In this document: positions 19,840-28,510 of the stretch, in pieces | Position numbering within the stretch: the stretch's first letter is position 1 | Layout of the letters: each line of letters opens with the position of its first letter | Source: Siccirubricoccus sp. G192 | GTDB taxonomy: Bacteria > Pseudomonadota > Alphaproteobacteria > Acetobacterales > Acetobacteraceae | NCBI RefSeq assembly: GCF_019084075.1 | Contig: NZ_JAHREN010000001.1 | Span: 4,242,501-4,306,500, forward strand | DNA: 64,000 nucleotides | Direction: 5' to 3' | The notes under the pieces: generated by a model | Database searches by the model: none | Told to the model about the DNA's origin: nothing | What the model saw: only the letters and a program-made list of their open reading frames with translations | Program-made: the position numbers and the translations under genes

Positions 19840-20714
19840 CTTGCGGCAACCACCCCAAAGAGCCCGGTCGGCCGGAACAGGATGAAGCCGAACAGCACCA
19901 GGAAGCTGGCGGCCTCCGCCCATTGCGTGTCCAGCACCAGCAGCACCAGCGATTCCGCCACGCCCAGCAGCACCCCCGCCACCGCGGCGCCGCGCAGGCT
20001 GCCCACGCCGCCGACCATCGTCGCCGCCATGGAGAGCAGCATCACATGGTTGCCCACCGCCTCGTTCAGGCCGGTGGTCATGGCCATCAGGATCGCCGCC
20101 GGCGCCGCCAGGGCGGAGCCGAGCGCGAAGGTCAGCACCGAGAGGCGCGAGGAGGAGAGGCCATAGGCCCGGATCAGGTCCGGGTTCTGCGCCAGGGCGC
20201 GCAGCGCCACCCCGGCATGGGTGCGCGACAGGAAGGCGGTCAGCGCCACGAAGAGCACCACCGCCACCCCGATCGCCACCCAGAAGACCTGCGCCAGGAA
20301 GACCTCCGGCAGGACCTCCACCGCCCGGCTCAGCGTGGTGTCCACATTGGCGAAGCCGCGGCCGGCCACCATGCCCACCAGGTTCTGCACCACGATGGAA
20401 ACCCCGAAGGCGGCGACGAAGACGGTGAAGAAGCTGCCCTCATGCCGCTGGATCGGGCGGTAGACGAAGCGTTCCATGCCGATGCCGAACAGCACCGCCA
20501 CCGCCACCGCGGCCAGCACGCCGAGCGCCGGATGCCAGCCGGCATTCCAGGCGAAGACGAAGACATAGCCGGCCAGCGTGAAGGTCGCGCCATGCGCCAC
20601 ATGGAAGACCCGCGTGGTGCCGAAGATCAGCGCGAAGCCGGCCGCGGTGAGGGCATAGATCGCCCCGGTCTGCAGCCCGCCCAGCAGAAGCTGGAGAACC
20701 AGCATGGCATCCAT
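19836..20714 (-). CDS. livH: branched-chain-type ABC transporter permease LivH
   Basis: Inner-membrane permease of 292 residues, pairing with LivM. It starts MDAMLVLQLLLGGLQTGAIY and has ALTAAGFALIFGTTRVFHVAHGATF, MERFVYRPIQRHEGS and the coupling region LRALAQNPDLIRAYGLSSSR. GGVGSLRGAAVAGVLLGVAE is the conserved C-terminal permease loop. It follows the binding-protein gene by 13 bp. Confidence 0.95.
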   Translation of the reverse strand: MDAMLVLQLLLGGLQTGAIYALTAAGFALIFGTTRVFHVAHGATFTLAGYVFVFAWNAGWHPALGVLAAVAVAVLFGIGMERFVYRPIQRHEGSFFTVFVAAFGVSIVVQNLVGMVAGRGFANVDTTLSRAVEVLPEVFLAQVFWVAIGVAVVLFVALTAFLSRTHAGVALRALAQNPDLIRAYGLSSSRLSVLTFALGSALAAPAAILMAMTTGLNEAVGNHVMLLSMAATMVGGVGSLRGAAVAGVLLGVAESLVLLVLDTQWAEAASFLVLFGFILFRPTGLFGVVAAR

Positions 20715-20727
20715 GAAGGCAGCGCGC

Positions 20728-21861
20728 TCAGCCGGCCAGGCGGTTCAGGCGACCGTCGCGCAACTCGTTCACCTCGATGGCGGCCATCATGTTGCCGGCA
20801 TCGTCGAACTCCCCGGTGCCGCCGACCAGCGGGAATTTGCGGGTCTTGAGCAGCGCGGCGCGCAGGCTGTCGCCACCCAACTGGCCGCCCTCGGCCTCGA
20901 CCTGCTGCCCCAGCAGGCCGAAGAGCCGGGTCGCGTTGTAGTAATTCACGTTGTAGATCGTGGGCTCCTTGCCATTCGCCTTCCTGAAGTCCGCGGCGAA
21001 GCGGCGGGTGATGGCATCGCCGCCCTCGAAATCCACCTTCTGGCCGGTGAAGATCAGCCCGTTCGCTTCCGGCAGGGACCGCACCGAATCCAGGTTCATG
21101 GCGGAATAGCTGCACAGCAGTTGCGAAACGCCGTTGTCGCGCAGCCCCTTGATGATCTGGCTCTGCTGCGCGCCGAAGCTGGCGATATAGACCGCATCCG
21201 GCCGCACCTGCCGGACACGCGCCGCCACGGGCCCGAATTGCTGCGCCGTGCGCGGCACGCTGAAGCTGCCGACCAACTGGCCCCCCGCCTTCGGCAATTC
21301 GTCCCGCAGGATGCCGAGGATGGCATCGCCCAGGGGGTCGTCCACATAGACCAGCGCGATCCGCTTGGCGCCCCGCTGCCCGACCAGGTAGGGCAGCAGC
21401 GCCCGCGTCTCCAGATGCGCCAGCGGGATGACGTTCCAGAAATAGGGCGAGAGGCCCGAAAGATCCGGCCCCACCGCGCCGCCATTCACCATGATGACCT
21501 TGGCCCGGTCGCCGATCGGCGCCACTGCCTTGGAAACCGCGGTGAACCCCACCAGCGTCCAATTCGCCCGGTCGACGTTCACCAGCTTGTTCATGCCGAC
21601 CACCGCCTGCTGCGGCAGCGCCTGGGTATCCTCCGCCTGCAGCCGCACCGGGCGCTTCAGCATCCGGTCCTGCTCGATATGCTCCAGGGCAAGCTGCGCG
21701 CCGGCGGTGAAGACGCCGCCATATTCCGCATTCGGCCCGCTGAGCGGGAACAACGTGCCGACCACATAGGGGTCGCCGCCCTGCGCCGAGGCCCGGCCGA
21801 TGAAGGGGGCTGCCAGGGCCGAGCCGAGCAGGCCGCGGCGGCCGAAGCGGATGGCGGTCAT
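20728..21861 (-). CDS. ABC transporter substrate-binding protein, LivK/HAAT type
   Basis: Periplasmic type I binding protein of about 377 residues. The ATG at 21861 gives MTAIRFGRRGLLGSALAAPF, a twin-arginine-like signal ending GRASAQ. VVGTLFPLSGPNAEYGGVFTAG and LEHIEQDRMLKRPVRLQAED are typical of Peripla_BP_6, as are ALVYVDDPLGDAILG and YYNATRLFGLL. The ligand cannot be read; HAAT receptors bind amino acids, amides, aromatic acids and other carboxylates. It heads the importer part of the operon, behind the lactonase gene. Confidence 0.92.
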   Translation of the reverse strand: MTAIRFGRRGLLGSALAAPFIGRASAQGGDPYVVGTLFPLSGPNAEYGGVFTAGAQLALEHIEQDRMLKRPVRLQAEDTQALPQQAVVGMNKLVNVDRANWTLVGFTAVSKAVAPIGDRAKVIMVNGGAVGPDLSGLSPYFWNVIPLAHLETRALLPYLVGQRGAKRIALVYVDDPLGDAILGILRDELPKAGGQLVGSFSVPRTAQQFGPVAARVRQVRPDAVYIASFGAQQSQIIKGLRDNGVSQLLCSYSAMNLDSVRSLPEANGLIFTGQKVDFEGGDAITRRFAADFRKANGKEPTIYNVNYYNATRLFGLLGQQVEAEGGQLGGDSLRAALLKTRKFPLVGGTGEFDDAGNMMAAIEVNELRDGRLNRLAG

Positions 21862-21923
21862 GGATCGTTTCTCCCGGTAACGGCGGGCAGCCTCCGTTCC
21901 GGCCGCACGCCTGTCAATCTGGC

Positions 21924-22853
21924 CTAATTGAAGGGCAGGCGAAGCCCCGGCTCGTCCCATTCCATCATGGCCAGCCTGCCGGTGTTGGAGAGCGTGATCC
22001 AGGCGGTGCGCATGTCCTTGCCGCCGAAACAGATATTGGTGGGCATGCGCTCCGGCATCGGCACCACCCGGAGGATCTCGCCGGCGGGGGAGACGGTAGT
22101 GATCTCGCCCGATACCAGCGTGGCGACGCAGATATTACCCGCCGCCGTCACCGCGATGCTGTCCAGCCGCCGATAGCCGGGGAACTGGCAGAGCACGCGC
22201 CCGCCATTGGAACTCGGCCAGGGCTCCTTCCGCAGCACGCCGGGGCCTTCCACATCCCAGGCCCAGAGCCGCCCCGTCTCGGTCTCCGCCACATAGAGCA
22301 CCCGGCCATCCGGCGAGAGGGCGATGCCATTGGCGCCGCCGAAGACCGGGAAAGCGGCCTCGACGATGCGCGAGCCATCGGCGGCTGCCCAATAGACCCC
22401 GCCATGGTCGCGGTCGCGGGACCGCACCTTGCCGAGATCGCTGAACCAGAATCCGCCATTGGGGTCGAAGACGATGTCGTTCGGGCCCTTCAGCCGGTGC
22501 TCGCCGCAGCGGTCATAGAGCACCTCGACGCTGCCGGTGGCGGGGTCGATCACCTCGATCCGGCCGCCGCTGTAATTCGGGCCCTGGCCGAGCGGGCGCA
22601 GCATCCCGGGCTGGTCGTGCCAGGCGAAGCCACCATTGTTGCAGCAGAAGATCCTGCCATCCGGGCCGAGCGCGATGCCGTTGGGCCCGCCGCCTGGCCG
22701 CGCGATGACGGTCCGGGTGCCGTCCGGGGCCACCCGGGTGAGGCAGCCCTCGGCGATCTCCACCACCACCACGGCGCCATCCGGCATGGCGATTGGGCCT
22801 TCGGGGAAGCGCAGCCCCTCCGCCATGATATGCAGTTCCGCCGATCCGGCCAT
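21924..22853 (-). CDS. SMP-30/gluconolactonase-family lactonase
   Basis: Six-bladed beta-propeller hydrolase of sugar or other lactones; 309 residues. The start at 22853 has a strong ribosome site (GGAGGGGG, 7 bp upstream). Propeller features are LRFPEGPIAMPDGAVVVVEI (metal-binding Glu), GGPNGIALGPDGRIFCCNNG (Asn), LKGPNDIVFDPNGGFWFSDL (Asn-Asp) and GANGIALSPDGRVLYVAETE. These Glu, Asn and Asp residues correspond to the divalent-metal site of the family. As first gene of the importer operon it may open a lactone form of the imported compound. No signal peptide is evident, so it is probably cytoplasmic. Confidence 0.9.
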   Translation of the reverse strand: MAGSAELHIMAEGLRFPEGPIAMPDGAVVVVEIAEGCLTRVAPDGTRTVIARPGGGPNGIALGPDGRIFCCNNGGFAWHDQPGMLRPLGQGPNYSGGRIEVIDPATGSVEVLYDRCGEHRLKGPNDIVFDPNGGFWFSDLGKVRSRDRDHGGVYWAAADGSRIVEAAFPVFGGANGIALSPDGRVLYVAETETGRLWAWDVEGPGVLRKEPWPSSNGGRVLCQFPGYRRLDSIAVTAAGNICVATLVSGEITTVSPAGEILRVVPMPERMPTNICFGGKDMRTAWITLSNTGRLAMMEWDEPGLRLPFN

Positions 22854-22932
22854 GCCGCTTCCCCCTCCGAAGGCAATGCCGGGAGATCATGCGCGCGCCC
22901 GGCCCGGCCGCAAAGCCCGCGCCCGCCGCCCC

Positions 22933-22975
22933 CTACAGCAGCGTGCCGAATTGATGGTTCGGCACGCCGCTGTAG
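22933..22975. terminator. long hairpin between glycosyltransferase and lactonase genes
   Basis: CTACAGCAGCGTGCCGAA (22933-22950) and its reverse complement with one mismatch (22958-22975) form an 18-bp stem with a 7-nt loop. No U-run follows on either strand. It lies downstream of the glycosyltransferase gene and 80 bp upstream of the lactonase start, so it may end transcription entering from the glycosyltransferase, or it may be a dispersed palindromic element. Confidence 0.45.
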
Positions 22976-22986
22976 CCTGGTGTTCG

Positions 22987-23037
22987 TAGAGCAGATTCAC
23001 GCCTCCGGGCGGTTCCGCCCTGCGGTGATCCGCTCTA
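22987..23037. repeat. REP-like imperfect palindrome overlapping the glycosyltransferase stop
   Basis: Outer arms TAGAGCAGATTCACGC (22987-23002) and GCGGTGATCCGCTCTA (23022-23037) pair with four mismatches. An inner GGGCGG/CCGCCC hairpin (23007-23020) lies between them. The right end contains the TAG stop of the adjacent gene. The compact nested palindrome looks like a repetitive extragenic element; copy number cannot be tested here. Confidence 0.4.
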
Positions 23038-24909
23038 ATCGCAGCGGGTCGGTGCGGACCAGCGCTGCAGCATCAGCGTGCCGTGCGTGTCCAGGCTCAG
23101 CGGCAAGGAACCCGTCTCCCGCAGCACCCGCTCCACGCCGGCATAGAATTCCGGGTAGGCGGCAATCTCGCGCGAGACGAGCCAGATGGCCGGCGCACCG
23201 CCCACGGCCTGGCACAGGGTCTTCCGCCCCAGCAGGGAACCCGGCAGGGCTACGGCATCCGTCATCAGGCGGATGGCAACGGTATTGACGCCCTGCTCGG
23301 CATCGCCCACCGCTACCGTGGTCCGCAGCGTTCCGCCATTCCTGAACTGGTAATCCAGCGCCACGGCCTCGAAGGCGCCGATGGCCATGATGGCCTCGCC
23401 CGGCCGCGCCTCGCGATCGAGCTGGGCAGCGAGCGAATCCCAGGCCTCGCCGTAGAAGGTCGTCGAACGGAGGTGGTTGAGCGTTCCCTTGGCCTGCGGC
23501 GCCAGCGCCGCAACCACCACCAGCGCCACCAGCAGCGGTCGCCGGAAGGAAGCGAGGCCGCCCGCAAGCACAGCCAGATAAAGCGCCAAGGTGAACAGGA
23601 TGGTGCGGTCCATCAGGATCGGCGTCACCTGGCTGATGCCCCATACGGCAGCCACCGCGAAGACGAAGGCCACGCTCAGCGCCCGTATCTGCGGGTTGCG
23701 CCTCCCCACCCAGAGGCAGGACCCGAGCGCCAGCAGCGACAGCAGCGCGCCGGGGAGCGCAATCCGTTCAAGCTGCGGCGCCAGCAGCGCGTTGCGGAAT
23801 TCGAGCCAGGCCTCCTGGGGACCTGGCACCGGCATCCAATAGGCCGCGCCGGTGGTGTTGCCGGCGATGGCCAGCGCCAGCCACAGCACGGGCGCGGCGA
23901 GCAGCAGCCCGCCAAGCCCGGAGGCGAAGACCGGCAGCCAGGCGGCCACCGGGCTCCGCCGCTGCGCCAGCAGGGCGAGAGCATAGACGTGGAAGGTCGC
24001 CGCCGCGAATATGCTGGTGAAGTGCAGGTGGATCATCACACCGGTGACCAGGGCCAGACCGGCGGCCAGCCACCATCGGCGCGCACCGGTGGTGGCCACC
24101 AGCCGCTCCGCCAGCATCAGGCCAAGCACGAACAGGAACAGCAGCGCCGAATAGACCCGCGCCTCCTGCGCGTAGTGGACCGCCGCGCCGGCCAGGGCCA
24201 GCAGCACCGCGCCCCAGGCGGCGGCGGCGGTGCCGAAGGCGCGGCGGAGGAACAGGCTGAAGGGCAGGATCGCCGCGGCGCCGAGCAGCGCCGAGGGCAG
24301 CCTCAGCCAGAACACCCCATCGCCGCCGAGTTGCATCCAGGCCCCGACCGCCAGGTAGTAGCCGGGCGGCGTGAGCTCCAACCGGCCCATGACATTGATG
24401 AGCGTATCCGCGTCGAGCAGCCCATAGCCCCAGCTGCCCGCCTCATCCACCCAAAGCGGCCGGCTGCCGAGCGTGAGCAGCCGCAGCAGCAGCCCCAGGC
24501 ACAGTGCCCCGCCCACCACTGCGCCGGAGCCGCGCCGGGTCTGGAGCAGCGCCATTGCGCGGCGGACCAGCCGAGCCCCCCAGCCTGCGCCCTCCCGTGG
24601 CAGCAGCCCGGCGCCGAGCCGGCCGGACGGCGCCCGCCGCCCAAGCAGGATGAGGCCGGCGATGCCCGACATCAGGACCAGCGCGGCGGCCGTCCAGGTG
24701 AGCCCGGCAGAGCCGCCGGCCATGCCCGCCGCCGCCGCAGCAGGGCCGGGCCATGCCAGCGCCAGGACGCAGGCAGGCGCCGCGAGACCACGCTGCAACG
24801 CCCGCTGCCTCCATGGTCCCTGAGCATCACGGCACGGCGTTTCCAGGAGTCGATCGGGGCGGAAAGGGCCATTCCCACCGGAGTCGGCATCCAAGGCATG
24901 ACAAGGCAT
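23035..24909 (-). CDS. GT39-type membrane glycosyltransferase (ArnT/PMT superfamily)
   Basis: Polytopic inner-membrane enzyme predicted to transfer sugars from polyprenyl-phosphate donors; up to 624 residues. After a hydrophobic N-terminal region comes GALCLGLLLRLLTLGSRPLWVDEAGSWGYG, where Asp-Glu of the first periplasmic loop is the family's catalytic signature. LELTPPGYYLAVGAWMQLGG and HYAQEARVYSALLFLFVLGL are also typical, with about ten further hydrophobic segments and a soluble C-terminal domain. The start is uncertain: the frame opens at 24909 (MPCHALDADSG) but residues before about 45 do not look conserved. The acceptor is unknown. Confidence 0.82.
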   Translation of the reverse strand: MPCHALDADSGGNGPFRPDRLLETPCRDAQGPWRQRALQRGLAAPACVLALAWPGPAAAAAGMAGGSAGLTWTAAALVLMSGIAGLILLGRRAPSGRLGAGLLPREGAGWGARLVRRAMALLQTRRGSGAVVGGALCLGLLLRLLTLGSRPLWVDEAGSWGYGLLDADTLINVMGRLELTPPGYYLAVGAWMQLGGDGVFWLRLPSALLGAAAILPFSLFLRRAFGTAAAAWGAVLLALAGAAVHYAQEARVYSALLFLFVLGLMLAERLVATTGARRWWLAAGLALVTGVMIHLHFTSIFAAATFHVYALALLAQRRSPVAAWLPVFASGLGGLLLAAPVLWLALAIAGNTTGAAYWMPVPGPQEAWLEFRNALLAPQLERIALPGALLSLLALGSCLWVGRRNPQIRALSVAFVFAVAAVWGISQVTPILMDRTILFTLALYLAVLAGGLASFRRPLLVALVVVAALAPQAKGTLNHLRSTTFYGEAWDSLAAQLDREARPGEAIMAIGAFEAVALDYQFRNGGTLRTTVAVGDAEQGVNTVAIRLMTDAVALPGSLLGRKTLCQAVGGAPAIWLVSREIAAYPEFYAGVERVLRETGSLPLSLDTHGTLMLQRWSAPTRCD

Positions 24910-25110
24910 GCCTCGATCCGTATCAGCACCAGTGCGGAATCACAGGCGAAATTTCCGTGTGGTGCAGAGAGGTTCCGGGCCATCTGGAAGCGCCCCCACC
25001 GGCTCGACCTGACGGAATCGGGTGCCGCGACAGGGTTGGGCACCCGTCCCGACGCCTCGGCGCGGGGCGTCGGCCAAGCCACCCCGCGCCCCAAAGGTCA
25101 CCTGCGGACC

Positions 25111-26697
25111 CTAGCGGGGACGCCAGAGTTCCACTGGACCGCGCTCCTCCGCCACCGTCCCGGCCAGTTCGTAACCGGATTCCAGCGCTGCTGTGATGAT
25201 CGCGGCCGCGCCGGGGCGGATGGTGTGCCACCAGCCGCGGTCCACCACCACGAAGCGCGGCCGGCTGGCCATGATGCGCGCCACCTCCGCATCCATGTCG
25301 ATATCGGCGACATCGCCGAAATGCCCGGTCACATGCGCGGGAAAGACGTAGCGCGTCGGCAGCCCGGCCCGCGCCAGCACATAGACCACGGGATGGTAGT
25401 TGGCGACGAAGATGGGCTCGCCCGGCGGCAATTCCGCGGCGATGGCGGCCGCCACCTGGCGCACCGGATCAGGGGCGAACAGGCCGATGCCCCGCTCGAT
25501 CCGGGCCGTCGCGTCGGCCCGCCAGGATCCCACCGCGACCACGGCGACCAGGAATCCGAAGACGAGACCCCGGCGGCGTGGCGGCATGAACCGCGCCAGC
25601 CGCCAGCAGCCGAGCGCGGCAAGCAGCGAGAGCGGCGGCAGCCAGATCAGGAAGTAGTGCGGAAAGAAGAAGCCGGGCGCCAGGATCGCCAGGCTGCCGG
25701 CGGCGAACCAGAGCAGCCCGACCCGCGCCAGCAGCCCGCCCGGCCCGGCGCGGGGCAGCCAGCAGGCCAGGGCCAGCAGCGCCAGCAGGCAGGGCCAGAG
25801 CAGGGTCAGGAGGGTGACCAGGACCTGCTGCACCGCCGCTGCCGCCCCGAGCCGGTCATGCGAGTAGCGGAGCGGAGCCAGGAAGGAACCGTCCAGGAAG
25901 GCCGCAAACTCGCCTTGCAGCAGATAGGCCAGGCCGAACAACAGGGTGGGCAGGGCGCAGAGGCCGGCATAGGCAGCGGCCATGGCCAGGCCACGCCGCC
26001 ATGGCAGCAGCCCGCGCCACCAGGCGGGGAAGGCCAGCAGGGCGAAGGCGAGGCACCCCTCCGGCGCCGCCACCGGCTTGATCGCGAGGGCCAGGCCGAT
26101 GGCCAGGCCCATCACCACCAGGTCCCGCCAGCGCGGCGCCAGGCCCCCGCGCAGCGCCAGGGCCGCGGCGCGGATGCCGAGCGCGATGGCAGCGACGGTC
26201 AGGGGTGCGAACAGGATCTCCGTATTGGTGGCCTGCCCGCCAAGCCGGACGCTATGGGCGATGTAGATCAGGCCGGCACCAAGCCCGAGGCTGCGCGGCA
26301 CACCGGCCGCCCGCACCGCGCCCACCAGCGCCGCGGCGGCCAGCGCAACCGAGATCGCGCCGAGCAGCCGGACCGCGCCCACGCTCTCTCCGAAGACCGT
26401 CATGGCCAGGGCGATCAGCGCGGGTGCCCCGATCGGGTGCATGTCCCATACGGCGACCAGCGGCCAGCCGCCCCGCAGCCATTCGCGCGCCTGGACCATG
26501 TAGAGGCCCTCATCCGTGTCGATGACCGCGGGCAGGAAGCCGAGCGCCCGGAAGGCCAGCGAGGCCAGCAGCAGCGCCGGAACCAGCAGCGCCGGCAGCA
26601 GCAGCCCTGATGCCGGCAATCTCCAGGCCAGGCGATGCGGGCCATTCCGCGGCGGGTCGCGGAGGCTGTCCTCCGGAGGGGGCAAGGTGGTGCTCAT
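25111..26697 (-). CDS. GT39-type membrane glycosyltransferase
   Basis: Second predicted polyprenyl-phosphate-sugar glycosyltransferase; 528 residues. LPAVIDTDEGLYMVQAREWL holds the catalytic Asp/Glu region in the first periplasmic loop. AVWDMHPIGAPALIALAMTV and AAGVPRSLGLGAGLIYIAHS are typical of the family, and about ten hydrophobic helices follow. The C-terminus has a soluble domain ending FVVVDRGWWHTIRP and GPVELWRPR. It shares architecture but little direct similarity with its neighbour at 23035-24909. The 200-bp gap between them (24910-25110) holds no gene I can support. Confidence 0.85.
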   Translation of the reverse strand: MSTTLPPPEDSLRDPPRNGPHRLAWRLPASGLLLPALLVPALLLASLAFRALGFLPAVIDTDEGLYMVQAREWLRGGWPLVAVWDMHPIGAPALIALAMTVFGESVGAVRLLGAISVALAAAALVGAVRAAGVPRSLGLGAGLIYIAHSVRLGGQATNTEILFAPLTVAAIALGIRAAALALRGGLAPRWRDLVVMGLAIGLALAIKPVAAPEGCLAFALLAFPAWWRGLLPWRRGLAMAAAYAGLCALPTLLFGLAYLLQGEFAAFLDGSFLAPLRYSHDRLGAAAAVQQVLVTLLTLLWPCLLALLALACWLPRAGPGGLLARVGLLWFAAGSLAILAPGFFFPHYFLIWLPPLSLLAALGCWRLARFMPPRRRGLVFGFLVAVVAVGSWRADATARIERGIGLFAPDPVRQVAAAIAAELPPGEPIFVANYHPVVYVLARAGLPTRYVFPAHVTGHFGDVADIDMDAEVARIMASRPRFVVVDRGWWHTIRPGAAAIITAALESGYELAGTVAEERGPVELWRPR

Positions 26698-26839
26698 GCG
26701 CTCCCCGCCGGTTGCTCCGGCGGCTGTGGGACAGGGTTTCCGCCACCCCCCATATCACGGACCGGCGAGTGACAAACCCCGTCGCCCCGTCCGGGATGCA
26801 CGGCTTGACTGGCGGGCGACCCGGCCCGACCGTTCCCGC

Positions 26840-28510
26840 ATGTCCATACCCGAGCTTCGCGTCCGGGGCAGCGCCCCGGACCCCGTGACCCTCGCCGTAC
26901 TCGACAACCGCCTGCGGGCGATCGTGGAGGAGATGGGGGAGGCGATGCTGCGCACCTCCTATTCGCAGATCCTCAACTCGTCGCGCGACTTCTCCATTGC
27001 GCTCTGCGATGCGCAATGCCGGCTGGTGGCCCAGGCGGACCACATCCCGGTGCATGTCGGCGCCATGCCATGGGCGGCCAAGGCGGTGGCGGAAGCCTTC
27101 AGCGGCGAGATCCGGGAGGGCGACACCTTCCTGCTGAACGACCCCTATCACGGCGGCAGCCACCTGCCCGACCTCACCATCATCCTGCCGGTCTTCGCCG
27201 AAGGGTCGCTCCGCTTCTGGTCCGTGGTGCGGGCGCATCAGAGCGATATCGGCGGCGCCACCCATGGCGGCTATAATCCCGGCGCCACCGAGATCTGGCA
27301 GGAGGGGCTGCGCGTCCCGCCGATCCGGCTCGGCGAGGGCGGCGCGCTCAGGGAGGACCTGCTGCGGATGCTGGCCGCCAATACCCGCATCGCCCGCGAC
27401 TTCCGCGGCGACCTGATGGCGATGATCGGCGCCGCCCGGCTCGGCGAGCAGCGCCTGCGCCCGCTGCTGGCGAAATACGGCGCGGCATCGCTGGAGGCGG
27501 CCGTCTCCGCCATCCTGGACCTCTCGGAGGCGCATGCGCGGCGGATCGTCGCCGCCTGGCCGGATGGCACCTGGACCGGCGAGGCCCTGCTCGACGATGA
27601 CGGCTTCGACCGCACCGACATCGCGATCCGCGCCACCGTCACCAAGCGCGGCGATGGCCTCACGGTGGACCTCTCGGCCAGCGACCCGCAGACCACCGGC
27701 TTCGTCAATTCCAGCTACCCCAACATGCGCAGCGCCGTGGCGATGGCCTTCGCCTTCCTGCTCGACCCGGATGTCGCCAAGAACGACGGCGCCTTCCGGC
27801 CGCTGGAGGTGATTGCGCGCGAGGGCACCGTGGTCTGGGCGCGGGAGGGGGCGCCGGTGACGATGTGCACCAGCCACTGCTCCAACGAGATCGTCGAGGC
27901 CATCATCCGCGCCCTCCAGCATTGCTGCCCGTACCGCGCCATGGGCGGCTGGGGCCGGCGCTTCCGGGTGGCGATCCAGGGCCGGGATGCGCGGCGCCCG
28001 GGCCGCGGCTTTGTCTGGCACCTGTTCCATGCCCGGCCCGGCGGCGGCGGCAGCGCGGGGGGCGATGGCTGGTCCGGCGCCGGGGAATGGCACTCCGCCG
28101 GCGGCCTCAAATTCGGCAGCGTCGAGATGGCGGAGGCGCGCTTCCCGCTGCATTTCGAGCGCCATGAATTCCTGCCCGGCTCGGCCGGCGACGGCACCCA
28201 TCGCGGCGGCCTGGGCGGCGAACTCTCGCTGCTGATCGAGAGCGACGGCCCCTGCCGCGCCAATACCGCTGGCGATGGCGCGCGGCATGGCGCCGCGGGG
28301 ATGCTGGGCGGCCAGGACGGCGCGCCGCACCGCTACACGCTCCGCCGTGCCGATGGCGAGGAACGGGTGCTGCGGACCAAGGAGGTCGGCATCGCCATCC
28401 AGCCCGGCGACCGGCTGCTGGTGGCCTCCGGCGGCGGCGGCGGCTGGGGGCCGCCCGAGCGGCGCGACCCGGCGGCCCGGGCGCGCGACGCCAGGGAGGG
28501 GCTGGTCTGA
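26840..28510 (+). CDS. hyuB: hydantoinase B/oxoprolinase beta-type subunit
   Basis: Cytoplasmic subunit of an ATP-dependent amidohydrolase that opens hydantoin, 5-oxoproline or related rings. ATG at 26840 gives MSIPELRVRGSAPDPVTLAV and 556 residues, normal for HyuB. Family motifs are MGEAMLRTSYSQILNSSRDFS, PVHVGAMPWA, FLLNDPYHGGSHLPDLTII, RAHQSDIGGATHGGYNPGAT and GDGTHRGGLGGELSL; the C-terminus has the Gly-rich LLVASGGGGGWGPPERRDP. The stop overlaps the HyuA start (TGATG), so the subunits are coupled. The true substrate is not defined by sequence. Confidence 0.92.
   Translation: MSIPELRVRGSAPDPVTLAVLDNRLRAIVEEMGEAMLRTSYSQILNSSRDFSIALCDAQCRLVAQADHIPVHVGAMPWAAKAVAEAFSGEIREGDTFLLNDPYHGGSHLPDLTIILPVFAEGSLRFWSVVRAHQSDIGGATHGGYNPGATEIWQEGLRVPPIRLGEGGALREDLLRMLAANTRIARDFRGDLMAMIGAARLGEQRLRPLLAKYGAASLEAAVSAILDLSEAHARRIVAAWPDGTWTGEALLDDDGFDRTDIAIRATVTKRGDGLTVDLSASDPQTTGFVNSSYPNMRSAVAMAFAFLLDPDVAKNDGAFRPLEVIAREGTVVWAREGAPVTMCTSHCSNEIVEAIIRALQHCCPYRAMGGWGRRFRVAIQGRDARRPGRGFVWHLFHARPGGGGSAGGDGWSGAGEWHSAGGLKFGSVEMAEARFPLHFERHEFLPGSAGDGTHRGGLGGELSLLIESDGPCRANTAGDGARHGAAGMLGGQDGAPHRYTLRRADGEERVLRTKEVGIAIQPGDRLLVASGGGGGWGPPERRDPAARARDAREGLV

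Noticed and set aside
23083-26610. Very long open frame antisense to both glycosyltransferases (and similar ones at 41-3473, 9250-12063, 5971-8604, 40195-43251)
   Set aside because: Composition is Arg/Gln/His/Gly-rich with no family motif; such frames are expected opposite real genes in very GC-rich DNA, and the other strand has clear homologies.
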